Shown here piece after piece: positions 1 through 9,082 of a stretch of DNA of 64,000 bases. The stretch comes from Bacillus cereus G9842 (GTDB lineage: Bacteria; Bacillota; Bacilli; Bacillales; Bacillaceae_G): positions 1,464,001 through 1,528,000 of the forward strand of contig NC_011772.1 in the NCBI RefSeq assembly GCF_000021305.1, read 5' to 3'. The stretch's first letter is position 1. Each line of letters begins with the position of its first letter. The notes below the pieces were generated by a model. That model was given only the letters and a program-made list of their open reading frames with translations, had not been told where the DNA came from and ran no database searches. A program made the translations under genes and the position numbers.

Positions 1-77
1 AAGAAATTAACTTAGATTTTTTTAACATGCGTTGAAAAAACATGTATCTTTTCAAGATTGAATTATCTATAAAAACT

Positions 78-119
78 TTATCCCGCTATTTGTCGGGCTG
101 ATTAAATTTTCACTTTATA
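78..119 (+). repeat. short (internally deleted) copy of a B. cereus-group intergenic repeat
   Basis: The segment has the same left end (CCCGCTATTTGTCGGGC) and right end (TGATTAAA then TTTCACTTTATA) as the longer element at 38921-39010. The ~45-base middle with the long hairpin is missing here. No reading frame is seen in it. The family is the kind of short intergenic repeat scattered in B. cereus-group genomes; I cannot assign it a bcr number. Confidence 0.6.
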
Positions 120-191
120 GCATATATACTCTCTTGTTAAATTTCATATACCGTAATAAGAATAAAAAATTATTTTTTCAAAAAAATGTAG

Positions 192-386
192 TAATTCCTT
201 TTTGTAGTTTGCTATAATTAGTTCGAATGTGGGCAGTATCAGAGTGAACTGCACCATGATTCGAAGTAATATGAAAAATAATAACTTGGATTCTGCCTTG
301 ATCCAATAACGGACTGGGACAGAGGGATGAATAATGCCGACTAACACACAACCCTTCTGCCCTTTTATGGCCAGAGGGGTTTTTTA
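192..386 (+). promoter_or_regulatory. panB promoter and structured leader (pan-motif-like) with terminator hairpin
   Basis: An extended -10 (TGCTATAAT, TATAAT at 213-218) starts a ~200-nt leader. Seen in it: hairpin 222-265 (TTCGAAT/ATTCGAA with inner GCAGT/ACTGC and unpaired A next to the stem), hairpin 286-306 (TTGGAT/ATCCAA), and a GC-rich hairpin with T-run at 350-386 that looks like an intrinsic terminator. The pan RNA motif, known upstream of panB operons in Firmicutes, is a hairpin with bulged adenines, so this leader is a good candidate for it. Control by transcription attenuation is inferred from the terminator sitting before the panB ribosome binding site at 421-427. Confidence 0.6.
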
Positions 387-433
387 TATGATTTCGGCCA
401 TCTCCTCTCTCCTGCATAAAGGAGGAGTAGTTT

Positions 434-1270
434 TTGAAAACAAAAACAGATTTTTTGAAGATGAAAGAGCAAGGTGAGCCGATTACAATGCTAACGGCGT
501 ATGATTATCCATCTGCTAAATTAGCAGAAGAAGCTGAAGTTGATATGATTTTAGTTGGAGATTCTCTTGGAATGGTTGTACTCGGATACGATTCAACAGT
601 ACCTGTAACAGTAGAGGATATGATTCATCATACGAAAGCTGTACGCCGCGGAGCGAAAGAGACGTTTATTGTAACTGATATGCCATTTATGTCGTATCAC
701 GTATCATTACAAGAAACGATGATGAATGCACGCCGCATCGTTCAAGAGAGCGGGGCGCACGCATTGAAGGTAGAAGGTGCTGGAGAAGTTATATCAACGA
801 TTCAATATTTGACGAACGCAGGAATTCCTGTTGTAGCGCATTTAGGTTTAACACCTCAATCTGTAGGAGTGTTGGGTGGATATAAAGTGCAAGGAAAAGA
901 TGCGGAGAGTGCAAAAAAATTAATAGAAGATGCAAAGAAATGTGAAGAAGCTGGTGCAATAGCGCTTGTGTTAGAATGTGTACCAATGCAGTTAGCAGAA
1001 CTTATTTCAGAACAACTAACAATACCAACAATCGGGATTGGTGCAGGACAAAAAGTAGATGGGCAAGTGCTTGTTTATCATGATCTTATCTCATATGGCG
1101 TAAATCGTGTTCCAAAATTTGTGAAGCAATATACTTCTGTTCAAGAGGAGATTGTGCGCGGGATTTCACAATACGTTACTGAAGTAAAGACAAGGCAATT
1201 TCCTGAAGAAAAACATTCGTTCACAATGAAAGAAGAAGACCGCTTAGCGTTATACGGGGGAAAACAATAA
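434..1270 (+). CDS. panB: 3-methyl-2-oxobutanoate hydroxymethyltransferase
   Basis: First enzyme of pantothenate (vitamin B5/CoA) synthesis: it transfers a hydroxymethyl group from methylene-tetrahydrofolate to 2-oxoisovalerate to give ketopantoate in the cytosol. The 278-residue protein has the usual length and the family landmarks: [16 protein letters not shown] near the N-terminus, the metal-binding [13 protein letters not shown] loop (around residues 41-53), and IPTIGIGAG late in the barrel. The start is TTG at 434, six bases after GGAGGAG, with no better ATG nearby. It is the first gene of panBCD; its TAA overlaps the panC ATG by one base. Expression probably depends on the structured leader at 192-386. 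Confidence 0.97.
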   Translation: MKTKTDFLKMKEQGEPITMLTAYDYPSAKLAEEAEVDMILVGDSLGMVVLGYDSTVPVTVEDMIHHTKAVRRGAKETFIVTDMPFMSYHVSLQETMMNARRIVQESGAHALKVEGAGEVISTIQYLTNAGIPVVAHLGLTPQSVGVLGGYKVQGKDAESAKKLIEDAKKCEEAGAIALVLECVPMQLAELISEQLTIPTIGIGAGQKVDGQVLVYHDLISYGVNRVPKFVKQYTSVQEEIVRGISQYVTEVKTRQFPEEKHSFTMKEEDRLALYGGKQ

Positions 1271-2118
1271 TGAAAATCGTAACTACAGTGCAAGAGATGC
1301 AGCAAATTACAAACGAACTGCATGCAAGTGGAAAAAGTATTGGTTTTGTTCCAACGATGGGTTATTTACATGAAGGGCATGCTACCTTATTACGTAAGGC
1401 AAGAGAAGAAAATGAAATTGTAGTTTTAAGTGTATTTGTAAACCCGCTGCAATTTGGCCCAAATGAAGATTTAGATCGATATCCTCGTGATATTGATAGA
1501 GATGAAAATGTAGCAAAAGAAAACGGTGTAGATTATTTATTTTATCCGAGTGTAGAAGAAATGTATCCATCAGAACAAACAACAACAGTAGAAGTTGTGA
1601 AACGCACGGACGTATTATGCGGTAAACAAAGACCTGGTCATTTTGCTGGTGTTGCAACTGTACTAATGAAACTATTTAATATTACGCTGCCAACGCGTGC
1701 TTATTTCGGTATGAAAGATGCTCAACAAGTTGCAGTAATTGAAGGATTTGTAACTGATTTCAATATTCCAGTTACAATCGTACCAGTTGATATTGTAAGG
1801 GAAGAAGATGGATTAGCGAAAAGTTCTCGTAACGTGTACCTATCACAAGATGAACGTGAAGAGGCTCTTCATTTATACCGCAGTCTATGTATAGCGAAAG
1901 AAAGAATTGAGGCAGGTGAACGTAATCCGGAAATCATTACAAATCTTGTGAAAGAGTATATTGAGACGCATACGAAAGGCACTGTAGATTATGCGGATTT
2001 ATATGCATATCCGTCATTAACAATGGTAGAGAAAGTCGAAGGACGAATCATTTTAGCTATTGCAGTTAAATTTGAAAATGTAAGATTAATTGACAATATA
2101 ACATTAACGGTTAAATAA
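1270..2118 (+). CDS. panC: pantothenate synthetase (pantoate--beta-alanine ligase)
   Basis: Joins pantoate and beta-alanine with ATP, giving pantothenate. The 282-residue sequence shows the nucleotidyltransferase signature [16 protein letters not shown] (around residues 26-41, with the HxGH element) and the [18 protein letters not shown] substrate region, followed by the KMSKS-like loop in [10 protein letters not shown]. The start ATG overlaps the panB stop (TAATG), so translation is probably coupled. panD follows 12 bases later; the beta-alanine it makes is the second substrate of this enzyme. Confidence 0.97.
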   Translation: MKIVTTVQEMQQITNELHASGKSIGFVPTMGYLHEGHATLLRKAREENEIVVLSVFVNPLQFGPNEDLDRYPRDIDRDENVAKENGVDYLFYPSVEEMYPSEQTTTVEVVKRTDVLCGKQRPGHFAGVATVLMKLFNITLPTRAYFGMKDAQQVAVIEGFVTDFNIPVTIVPVDIVREEDGLAKSSRNVYLSQDEREEALHLYRSLCIAKERIEAGERNPEIITNLVKEYIETHTKGTVDYADLYAYPSLTMVEKVEGRIILAIAVKFENVRLIDNITLTVK

Positions 2119-2130
2119 GGGGGAGCATCT

Positions 2131-2514
2131 ATGTTTCGCACAATGATGAGAGCAAAGTTACATCGTGCAACTGTAACGGAGGCAAATTTAAATTATGTAG
2201 GTAGTATTACAATTGATGAAGATTTAATGGATGCAGTAAATATTGTAGAAAATGAAAAAGTCCAAATTGTAAATAATAATAATGGTGCTCGCTTAGAGAC
2301 ATACGTTATTAAAGGGGAACGCGGTAGTGGTGTTGTTTGTTTAAACGGTGCTGCGGCAAGGCTTGTACAACCAGGGGACAAAGTAATTATTATTTGTTAT
2401 GGGCTAGTTACGGAAGAAGAGGTTCATAAACAAGAACCAAAAATTGCAGTACTAGACGACAATAATCAAATTATTGAAATGTTAGGTGCTGAAAAAGCGG
2501 GTACGATATTATAA
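2131..2514 (+). CDS. panD: aspartate 1-decarboxylase proenzyme
   Basis: Makes beta-alanine from aspartate. The 127-residue proenzyme cleaves itself at a Gly-Ser bond to form the catalytic pyruvoyl group; the expected site is seen as YVGSITID, Gly24-Ser25. Further conserved parts are [14 protein letters not shown] at the N-terminus and [17 protein letters not shown] (residues ~61-77). A GGGGGAG ribosome site lies before the ATG. It is the last gene of the operon and is followed by a strong intrinsic terminator at 2519-2552. Confidence 0.97.
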   Translation: MFRTMMRAKLHRATVTEANLNYVGSITIDEDLMDAVNIVENEKVQIVNNNNGARLETYVIKGERGSGVVCLNGAAARLVQPGDKVIIICYGLVTEEEVHKQEPKIAVLDDNNQIIEMLGAEKAGTIL

Positions 2515-2518
2515 GTAG

Positions 2519-2552
2519 AAAAGCTATCTCCATTGCGGAGATAGCTTTTTTG
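2519..2552 (+). terminator. terminator of panBCD
   Basis: Stem AAGCTATCTCC / GGAGATAGCTT, 4-base loop, T-run. Confidence 0.9.
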
Positions 2553-2645
2553 TGCATCTTTTCATTAAGATGAGATAAAACGTGGTATAGTAACATTATA
2601 TAAATTATTGTTGTTTGAACGGTAAGAAATTGAGGTGTTACATAT

Positions 2646-5450
2646 ATGAGTAAGCGTTATGTCGTTGTTGATTTAGAGACGACAGGGAACTCCTGGAAAG
2701 ATGGGAAGGATAAAATTACCCAAATTGCAGCTGTTGTAGTAGAAGATGGAGAGATATTGGAGATTTTTTCGTCTTTTGTTAACCCAAAGAGAGAGATCCC
2801 ACCATTTATTACAGAATTAACAGGGATTGATGAAAGTCTTGTAAAACAAGCCCCGTTATTTCAAGATGTAGCCCCGATGATTGTTGAGCTATTACAAGGT
2901 GCGGCTTTCGTTGCGCATAATGTTCACTTTGATTGGAATTTTTTAAATGAAGAATTAAGGCAGGCTGGATATACAGAAATACATTGTCCTAAAATCGACA
3001 CGGTTGAATTGGCTCAAATTCTTTTACCGACAGCTGATAGTTATAAATTACGTGATTTAGCTAAGAAGCACGAACTAGAACATGATCAACCACATCGTGC
3101 GGATAGTGATGCTCTTGCAACAGCGGAATTATTTTTACAATTTTTAAATGAAATTGAAAAGTTACCACTTGTCACGTTGCAATCGCTTTATGAATTAAGC
3201 GACGTGTTTCAAAGTGATATAGCTGATGTGCTTTCTGAAAATATTTTAAAGAAAGTAATGCATGGTAAAGAAGATATAGCGGAGTATGAAATACATCGAA
3301 ATATTGCGCTGAAAAAGCGGAACTATTCCTTAAACCTTGGAGAAACGTGTTCATCAAAGTTTGATGCTTTCTTGAATAAAACGATGGATAAATTGGAATC
3401 ACATATGCCAAAGTTTGAAAGAAGAGAAAGTCAACAACTGATGATGAAAGAGATATATACGGCGTTAAGAGATTCTCGTTTTTCACTAATTGAAGCCGGT
3501 ACAGGAACAGGAAAGACTCTTGCGTATTTGCTTCCTAGTCTTTATTTTGCAAAGAGAAAAGAAGAACCTGTCATTATAAGTACACAAACGGTACAACTCC
3601 AACAACAAATATTAGAAAAAGAAATTCCGTTATTACAAAAAATAATGCCATTTTCATTTGATGCAGCTCTTCTAAAAGGAAGAAAGCATTATCTTTGCTT
3701 ACACAAATTTGAGTATGCTTTACAAGAGGAAGAAAAAAATTATGATATGGCACTTACGAAAGCCAAGATTTTAGTTTGGCTATTGCAAACTGAAACGGGT
3801 GATCGAGACGAATTAAATATTCCTGAGGGCGGAAAGTTACTTTGGAATCGTATTTGTAGTGATGCGTATAGTCCAGGCGGTATGCAAAGTAATTGGTTTA
3901 GTCGTTGTTTTTACCAGCGAGCGAAGAATAAAGCTTTATTTGCAGATATCGTTATTACAAATCATGCGTTATTATTTCAAGATTTTTCAAGTGAAGAACC
4001 GCTGTTTGCTTCATGCGAACATATTATTTTTGATGAAGCTCACCATATTGAAGAAGCTGCGAGTAGAACATTGGGTGAACAGTTCTCTTGTATGTATTTT
4101 CAATTGGTTATATCTCGTCTTGGGACGCTAGAAACAGAAGATGTACTCTCCAAAGTATATAAAATGATGAAAAAATCAGAGCAAGCATCTCGTTCAACTT
4201 TCCGTATGATAAGTTATAGTTTGAAGGAACTTAAGTTTGATGCGGATGAACTCTTCCAAATGTTACGTAATTTTATATTTAAACAAACAAAGCAAGAACA
4301 AGGAACAAATAATATGCCGCTCATCTATAGGTATAACGCAGAACTAGAAAAAGGTAAGTTGTGGGATAGTATCGTCGAATTAACAAATCGTTTTATATAT
4401 GAATTAAGAAGGGTAGTAACTGCTCTTGAGAAGCAAGTGGATATATTGCAAAGTAAGTTAGAATGGGAGATGCATGTTGTAACAGGTGAATTTATGCATT
4501 TAATTGAGTTGCTGAGAAAGATGGCAGAATCATTACAGTTACTCGTATTAGAAAAGAATTCGTATGTAACTTGGATGGAGACTGAAACGAAAGGGACGAT
4601 TCATTCAACAGTTCTATATGCACAGCCTGTTCATATTGGTGAAAGATTTGCTGATAAATTTTTAACAGAAAAAAAGAGTGTTATTTTTACATCCGCAACA
4701 CTAACAGTTAACGATACGTTTGATTATATAAAAGAGGAACTTGGTTTACATGATTTCGCTCCAAATACTTTAAAGGTTCCGTCGCCATTTCGTTATGATG
4801 AACAAATGAAATTAATGGTTTCAACGGATGTACCTTTTATTAAGCAAGTAAGTAATGAGCGATATATTGAATCTGTATCGGAACATATTGCAAAGATAGC
4901 GAAAGCCACAAAAGGCAGAATGCTTGTTTTATTCACTTCGTATGAAATGTTAAAAGAAGCGTATGCGAATTTAAAAAATAATGATGAATTAGAGGGTTAT
5001 TTATTACTCACACAAAGTGTGAATAATAGAAGTCGAAGCCGCTTAATTCGAAAGTTTCAAGAGTTCGACAAATCAATTTTATTAGGGACGAGTAGTTTCT
5101 GGGAAGGGATAGATATTCCAGGAGATGCCTTAAGTTGTCTTGTTATTGTCCGTCTACCATTTACGCCTCCTCATCAACCTATGATGGAAGCGAAAGGTGA
5201 GTGGCTAAAAAATCAAGGTGAGGATGTATTCGCTAAATTAGCGTTGCCACAAGCAATATTACGTTTCAAACAAGGATTCGGCCGCTTAATTCGAACGAAT
5301 ACAGATACAGGAACGGTAGTAGTGTTAGATCGTCGTTTGACGAGTTCTTCCTATGGAAAACGATTTCTACAATCGATCCCTAACGTACCTCTTTATGAAG
5401 GGCCATTAGAAGAATTATTAGTACAATTAGAAGAACCATTAAATGAATAA
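2646..5450 (+). CDS. dinG: DinG-type helicase with N-terminal DnaQ-like 3'-5' exonuclease domain
   Basis: 934 residues in two parts. The N-terminal ~180 residues are a DEDDh exonuclease: VVDLETTG (Exo I, residues 7-14), HNVHFDWNFL (Exo II) and HRADSDALATAEL (Exo III). The rest is an XPD/DinG-like SF2 helicase with Walker A AGTGTGKT near residue 280, DEAH box FDEAHHIEEA, and the C-terminal GTSSFWEGIDIPG and QGFGRLIR motifs. Only three cysteines lie between the Walker A and DEAH boxes, so the four-cysteine iron-sulfur cluster of E. coli DinG is not evident, as in other Gram-positive DinG proteins. ATG at 2646 follows GAGGTG by 8 bases; an extended -10 (TGGTATAGT) lies at 2583-2591. Role in DNA repair is inferred from the family. 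Confidence 0.95.
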   Translation: MSKRYVVVDLETTGNSWKDGKDKITQIAAVVVEDGEILEIFSSFVNPKREIPPFITELTGIDESLVKQAPLFQDVAPMIVELLQGAAFVAHNVHFDWNFLNEELRQAGYTEIHCPKIDTVELAQILLPTADSYKLRDLAKKHELEHDQPHRADSDALATAELFLQFLNEIEKLPLVTLQSLYELSDVFQSDIADVLSENILKKVMHGKEDIAEYEIHRNIALKKRNYSLNLGETCSSKFDAFLNKTMDKLESHMPKFERRESQQLMMKEIYTALRDSRFSLIEAGTGTGKTLAYLLPSLYFAKRKEEPVIISTQTVQLQQQILEKEIPLLQKIMPFSFDAALLKGRKHYLCLHKFEYALQEEEKNYDMALTKAKILVWLLQTETGDRDELNIPEGGKLLWNRICSDAYSPGGMQSNWFSRCFYQRAKNKALFADIVITNHALLFQDFSSEEPLFASCEHIIFDEAHHIEEAASRTLGEQFSCMYFQLVISRLGTLETEDVLSKVYKMMKKSEQASRSTFRMISYSLKELKFDADELFQMLRNFIFKQTKQEQGTNNMPLIYRYNAELEKGKLWDSIVELTNRFIYELRRVVTALEKQVDILQSKLEWEMHVVTGEFMHLIELLRKMAESLQLLVLEKNSYVTWMETETKGTIHSTVLYAQPVHIGERFADKFLTEKKSVIFTSATLTVNDTFDYIKEELGLHDFAPNTLKVPSPFRYDEQMKLMVSTDVPFIKQVSNERYIESVSEHIAKIAKATKGRMLVLFTSYEMLKEAYANLKNNDELEGYLLLTQSVNNRSRSRLIRKFQEFDKSILLGTSSFWEGIDIPGDALSCLVIVRLPFTPPHQPMMEAKGEWLKNQGEDVFAKLALPQAILRFKQGFGRLIRTNTDTGTVVVLDRRLTSSSYGKRFLQSIPNVPLYEGPLEELLVQLEEPLNE

Positions 5451-5465
5451 AAATGGAAGAAAAAT

Positions 5466-5502
5466 ACGCCTGAAGTACTTATAAACTTCAGGCGTAAAAA
5501 AT
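5466..5502. terminator. inverted repeat after dinG
   Basis: Stem TACGCCTGAAG / CTTCAGGCGTA. The T-run is on the minus-strand side, so it would terminate best for minus-strand transcripts; for dinG it may only protect the 3' end. The rest of 5503-5700 holds no gene; an extended -10 (TGCTATAAT, 5592-5599 region) probably starts ypmA transcription. Confidence 0.6.
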
Positions 5503-5700
5503 GTGGGTAGGAGGAATTTTATTTTTCTTACTTCTTGTATACAAAATGTGTTGGTTTTCGACTTGAAACCTTTTTTTGCTGTACATGTCCTGCTATAATA
5601 GATGGGTGATGAAGCAGGGGTTGTAAAGAATGTACTCTTATTGTAACCGCATTGCGTTCTTCTATAATTAGAAATTTTTGTGTAACGGAGGAGTTTTTTC

Positions 5701-5871
5701 ATGGAGAAGAAAATCGAAGTACTATCAACGACGCGTATTAAATATTCGTCTGATTTGTATAAAATTGTTGATAGTTTGAATCGTACGTTAAAAGAGCAGG
5801 ACCTCATGTTCGGACTAGCATTAGACGAAAAAGATAAAGAAACAGCTGTATTTACGATTTACAGAACGTAG
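5701..5871 (+). CDS. ypmA: YpmA family small protein
   Basis: 56-residue ORF with ATG preceded by GGAGGAG at 5689-5695. The sequence (MEKKIEVLSTTRIKYSSDLY... FTIYRT) and its position directly before ypmB and aspB match B. subtilis YpmA (DUF4264). The function is unknown. It is charged, has no membrane segment or signal peptide, and lies 7 bases upstream of ypmB, so the two are very probably cotranscribed. Confidence 0.8.
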   Translation: MEKKIEVLSTTRIKYSSDLYKIVDSLNRTLKEQDLMFGLALDEKDKETAVFTIYRT

Positions 5872-5878
5872 CGATACA

Positions 5879-6382
5879 ATGAAAAAGTGGATCTTTGCAA
5901 TCATTATTGTTATCGTTGCTAGCGGAATATATGGGGCGTATGTTTATAATAAAGCGATGGGAAAGAAAATTCCAAAAGAGTCGAAATTTGTAGAAATTGC
6001 TAAAGAAAAAGCAAAGCTTACAAAGGTGAAATCTGTTGATTATTACAACGGAAAATCTGCATATATAGTCGTGCAAGGTACAGATGAAAAGGGAGAACAA
6101 CTTATCGTTTGGGTGCCTGAGAAAAAAGGGGATACTGTAGTAAGGAAAAAGAGCGAAGGTATTTCTGAAAAAGAGGCTATACAAAGAACAGTAGAACAAG
6201 TCGGCAATGAAAGTAAGGAATCAAAAAGTAAGCCGAAAGAGATTATGAAAGTGAAATTAGGCTTTGAAAATGATGTACCACTATGGGAAGTTACATATAT
6301 TGATGATGACAATCGTTATAGTTATTACTATCTTGAATTTAAAGATGGAAAATTTTTAAGACGATATAGCATTGAAAAATAG
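5879..6382 (+). CDS. ypmB: YpmB-like membrane-anchored protein (DUF5590/PepSY-like)
   Basis: 167 residues. An N-terminal hydrophobic segment (residues 3-20, IFAIIIVIVASGIYGAYV) anchors an extracytoplasmic part that contains the PepSY-like patterns EIAKEKAKL and DVPLWEVTYIDDDN...YYLEFKDG. B. subtilis YpmB has the same layout and position upstream of aspB. The biochemical role is unknown; a cell-envelope role is inference from topology. It is 18 bases upstream of aspB and in the same operon. Confidence 0.85.
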   Translation: MKKWIFAIIIVIVASGIYGAYVYNKAMGKKIPKESKFVEIAKEKAKLTKVKSVDYYNGKSAYIVVQGTDEKGEQLIVWVPEKKGDTVVRKKSEGISEKEAIQRTVEQVGNESKESKSKPKEIMKVKLGFENDVPLWEVTYIDDDNRYSYYYLEFKDGKFLRRYSIEK

Positions 6383-6400
6383 ATGTAGGGGGAACTACAA

Positions 6401-7588
6401 ATGAAATTAGCAAAGCGAGTAGCTGCTTTAACACCGTCTTCAACTTTAGAGATTACAGCAAAGGCACAAGCATTAAAAGCAGAGGGTCATGATGTAATTG
6501 GATTAGGGGCAGGGGAACCTGACTTTAATACACCAGAGCATATTATGGATGCTGCACATAAAGCGATGTTAGAAGGGCATACGAAGTATACACCAACAGG
6601 TGGATTACAATCGTTAAAACAAGAAATTGTGAAGAAATTTACTCGCGATCAAGGTATTGCGTATGATCCATCTGAAATTATTGTATGTAATGGCGCAAAG
6701 CATGCATTATATACATTATTCCAAGTATTACTTGATGAGGGAGATGAAGTTATCATCCCAACTCCTTACTGGGTAAGCTATCCAGAGCAAGTAAAGCTTG
6801 CTGGCGGTAAGCCGGTTTATGTAGAAGGTTTAGAAGACAATGAGTACAAAATTACAGCAAAGCAGCTGCGTGAGGCAATTACAGAGAAAACGAAAGCAGT
6901 TATTATTAATTCACCGAGCAATCCAACAGGAATGATTTATAGCAAAGAAGAATTACAACAGCTTGGAGAAGTATGTTTAGAACATGATATTTTAATTGTT
7001 TCTGATGAAATTTATGAAAAATTAATTTATGGTGGCGTAGAATATATTTCAATTGCCCAGCTTTCTAATGCATTAAAAGAACAAACACTTATTATTAATG
7101 GTGTATCTAAATCTCATTCTATGACAGGATGGCGTATTGGATATGCTGCAGGAAATAAGCAGCTTATTAAAGCGATGACGAACTTAGCGAGTCATAGTAC
7201 GTCAAACCCTACTTCAATCGCTCAATACGGCGCAATTGCGGCATATGCAGGCTCACAAGAACCTGTGGAAACAATGCGTCAAGCCTTTGAAGAGAGATTA
7301 AACATCATTTATGATAAATTAATTCAAATCCCTGGCTTTACTTGTATTAAACCGCAAGGTGCATTTTACTTATTCCCTAACGTAAAAGAAGCTGTAGCTT
7401 TATCAGGATATGCAACAGTTGATGATTGGGCAAAAGCTCTATTAGAAGAGGAAAAAGTGGCTCTTGTACCAGGTACAGGATTTGGTGCTCCAAATAATGT
7501 TCGTTTATCATATGCGACATCTCTTGAACAAGTAGAGAAAGCATTGGAACGCATCCATACATTTATGAAAAGTAAAGTGCAAGCTTAA
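6401..7588 (+). CDS. aspB: aspartate aminotransferase (class I PLP-dependent)
   Basis: Exchanges the amino group between aspartate and 2-oxoglutarate. The 395-residue protein has the class-I fold landmarks: GLGAGEPDFNTPEH (residues ~35-48), INSPSNPTGM with the PLP-contacting Asn and Pro (~169-178), SDEIYE (PLP-binding Asp, ~202-207), and the Schiff-base lysine in GVSKSHSMTGWRIGY (Lys near 238). A GGGGGAA ribosome site precedes the ATG. It closes the ypmA-ypmB-aspB cluster. In B. subtilis asnS follows; here a terminator and dnaD follow instead. Confidence 0.95.
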   Translation: MKLAKRVAALTPSSTLEITAKAQALKAEGHDVIGLGAGEPDFNTPEHIMDAAHKAMLEGHTKYTPTGGLQSLKQEIVKKFTRDQGIAYDPSEIIVCNGAKHALYTLFQVLLDEGDEVIIPTPYWVSYPEQVKLAGGKPVYVEGLEDNEYKITAKQLREAITEKTKAVIINSPSNPTGMIYSKEELQQLGEVCLEHDILIVSDEIYEKLIYGGVEYISIAQLSNALKEQTLIINGVSKSHSMTGWRIGYAAGNKQLIKAMTNLASHSTSNPTSIAQYGAIAAYAGSQEPVETMRQAFEERLNIIYDKLIQIPGFTCIKPQGAFYLFPNVKEAVALSGYATVDDWAKALLEEEKVALVPGTGFGAPNNVRLSYATSLEQVEKALERIHTFMKSKVQA

Positions 7589-7614
7589 TTGTATATTTCA
7601 TTTATGTAATATAC

Positions 7615-7645
7615 AAAACCTCCCTATTAATGGGGAGGTTTTTTT
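7615..7645 (+). terminator. terminator of ypmAB-aspB
   Basis: Stem AAAACCTCCC / GGGGAGGTTTT followed by Ts. Confidence 0.9.
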
Positions 7646-7708
7646 GACGAATTGTGGCAAAAAGAAATAGCTAAAGGTGTGTTATACTAGAGAGCGAGGT
7701 GTTTGGTG

Positions 7709-8416
7709 ATGAAAAAGAAAATGATGTTACAGTGGTTTGAGCAGGGAAGCATTGCAATTCCAAAATTGCTTATGATGCATTATAAAAAATTAGGTTTAAA
7801 TGAGACGGAATTTATGGTTGTACTTCATATACATACATTTTTAGAATCAGGTAATTCGTTTCCGACTCCTTCAGAGATTTCTGAACGGATGACGATAACA
7901 GAAATGAAATGTATGGAAATAATTCAGGCGTTGATTCAAAAAGGTTTTTTATCACTAGAAGGTGGACAAAGATCAGAAGCGATGATGTGCGAAAGTTATT
8001 CTTTACAACCGTTATGGGAAAAAATATTACATTTCTTAATGGATGAATCAATAGAGGAAGAGCAAAAAGAAAAAAAACAGCTGCAAGTAAATTTATATAC
8101 AGTATTCGAAAAAGAATTTGGAAGACCACTTTCGCCGTTCGAATGTGAAACGTTAGGAATGTGGGAGGACCAAGATCAACATCATCCAAATTTAATTCAA
8201 GCGGCTCTTAGAGAAGCTGTAATGAGTGGAAAACTAAATTTCCGATATATTGATCGTATTTTATTTGAGTGGAAAAAGAATGGAATTAAAACGGTAGATC
8301 AGGCTCAAAATCAAGGTCAAAAATTTAGAGCGAATCAACAAAGAGCACAACAAATGACAAAACAAGAGACGAAATTTACTGGAAAAGTGCCTTTTTATAA
8401 TTGGTTGGAGCAGTAA
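7709..8416 (+). CDS. dnaD: DNA replication initiation protein DnaD
   Basis: Helps load the replicative helicase during PriA- and DnaA-dependent replication start and remodels DNA. 235 residues from ATG 7709, chosen because GAGGT at 7696-7700 is 8 bases upstream; in-frame TTG 7703 and GTG 7706 are too close to it. The N-terminal winged-helix part (residues ~1-100, ...LNETEFMVVLHIHTF...PTPSEISERM) and the C-terminal DnaD/DnaB domain (FEKEFGRPLSPFECETL... AVMSGKLNFRYIDRIL) are both recognisable. Extended -10 TGTTATACT at 7680-7688. First gene of dnaD-nth-ypoC. Confidence 0.93.
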   Translation: MKKKMMLQWFEQGSIAIPKLLMMHYKKLGLNETEFMVVLHIHTFLESGNSFPTPSEISERMTITEMKCMEIIQALIQKGFLSLEGGQRSEAMMCESYSLQPLWEKILHFLMDESIEEEQKEKKQLQVNLYTVFEKEFGRPLSPFECETLGMWEDQDQHHPNLIQAALREAVMSGKLNFRYIDRILFEWKKNGIKTVDQAQNQGQKFRANQQRAQQMTKQETKFTGKVPFYNWLEQ

Positions 8417-8431
8417 TATAGGAGGGGAAAT

Positions 8432-9079
8432 ATGCTTAACAAAACGCAAATCCGTTATTGTTTAGACACAATGGCGGATATGTATCCAGAAGCACATTGT
8501 GAATTGGTTCATGACAATCCATTTGAACTTGTAATCGCGGTGGCGTTATCTGCACAATGTACAGATGTACTTGTAAATAAAGTGACAAGAAATTTATTTC
8601 AAAAATATAAAACACCAGAAGATTATTTAAGTGTTTCTCTAGAAGAATTACAACAAGATATACGCTCTATCGGATTGTATAGAAATAAAGCAAAAAACAT
8701 TCAAAAATTATGCCGAATGTTATTAGATGACTATAATGGGGAGGTACCGAGCGATCGAGATGAACTTACGAAATTACCAGGTGTAGGAAGGAAAACAGCG
8801 AATGTTGTAGTTTCCGTAGCGTTTGGGATTCCGGCAATTGCTGTTGATACACATGTGGAGCGAGTGAGTAAACGATTAGCGATTTGTAGATGGAAAGACT
8901 CTGTGTTAGAAGTAGAAAAAACGTTAATGAAGAAAGTACCGATGGATGAGTGGGGGGTTACGCATCATCGTATGATTTTCTTTGGACGTTATCACTGTAA
9001 AGCACAACGACCGCAATGTGAGGAGTGCAGGCTGTTAGAAGTATGTCGTGAAGGAAAGAAGCGAATGAAGGTGAAATAA
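8432..9079 (+). CDS. nth: endonuclease III (DNA glycosylase/AP lyase)
   Basis: Removes oxidised pyrimidines and cuts at abasic sites in base excision repair. The 215-residue protein shows the helix-hairpin-helix LPGVGRKTANVV (residues ~113-124) that carries the catalytic Lys, the catalytic Asp in AVDTHVERVSKRL, and a four-cysteine [4Fe-4S] loop near the C-terminus (CKAQRPQCEECRLLEVC). It starts 15 bases after dnaD with AGGAGGGG and is followed 3 bases later by ypoC. Confidence 0.96.
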   Translation: MLNKTQIRYCLDTMADMYPEAHCELVHDNPFELVIAVALSAQCTDVLVNKVTRNLFQKYKTPEDYLSVSLEELQQDIRSIGLYRNKAKNIQKLCRMLLDDYNGEVPSDRDELTKLPGVGRKTANVVVSVAFGIPAIAVDTHVERVSKRLAICRWKDSVLEVEKTLMKKVPMDEWGVTHHRMIFFGRYHCKAQRPQCEECRLLEVCREGKKRMKVK

Positions 9080-9082
9080 AGG

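Noticed and set aside
144..417. Two minus-strand frames upstream of panB
   Set aside because: They cover the promoter and hairpins of the panB leader, have no ribosome site and no recognisable sequence.
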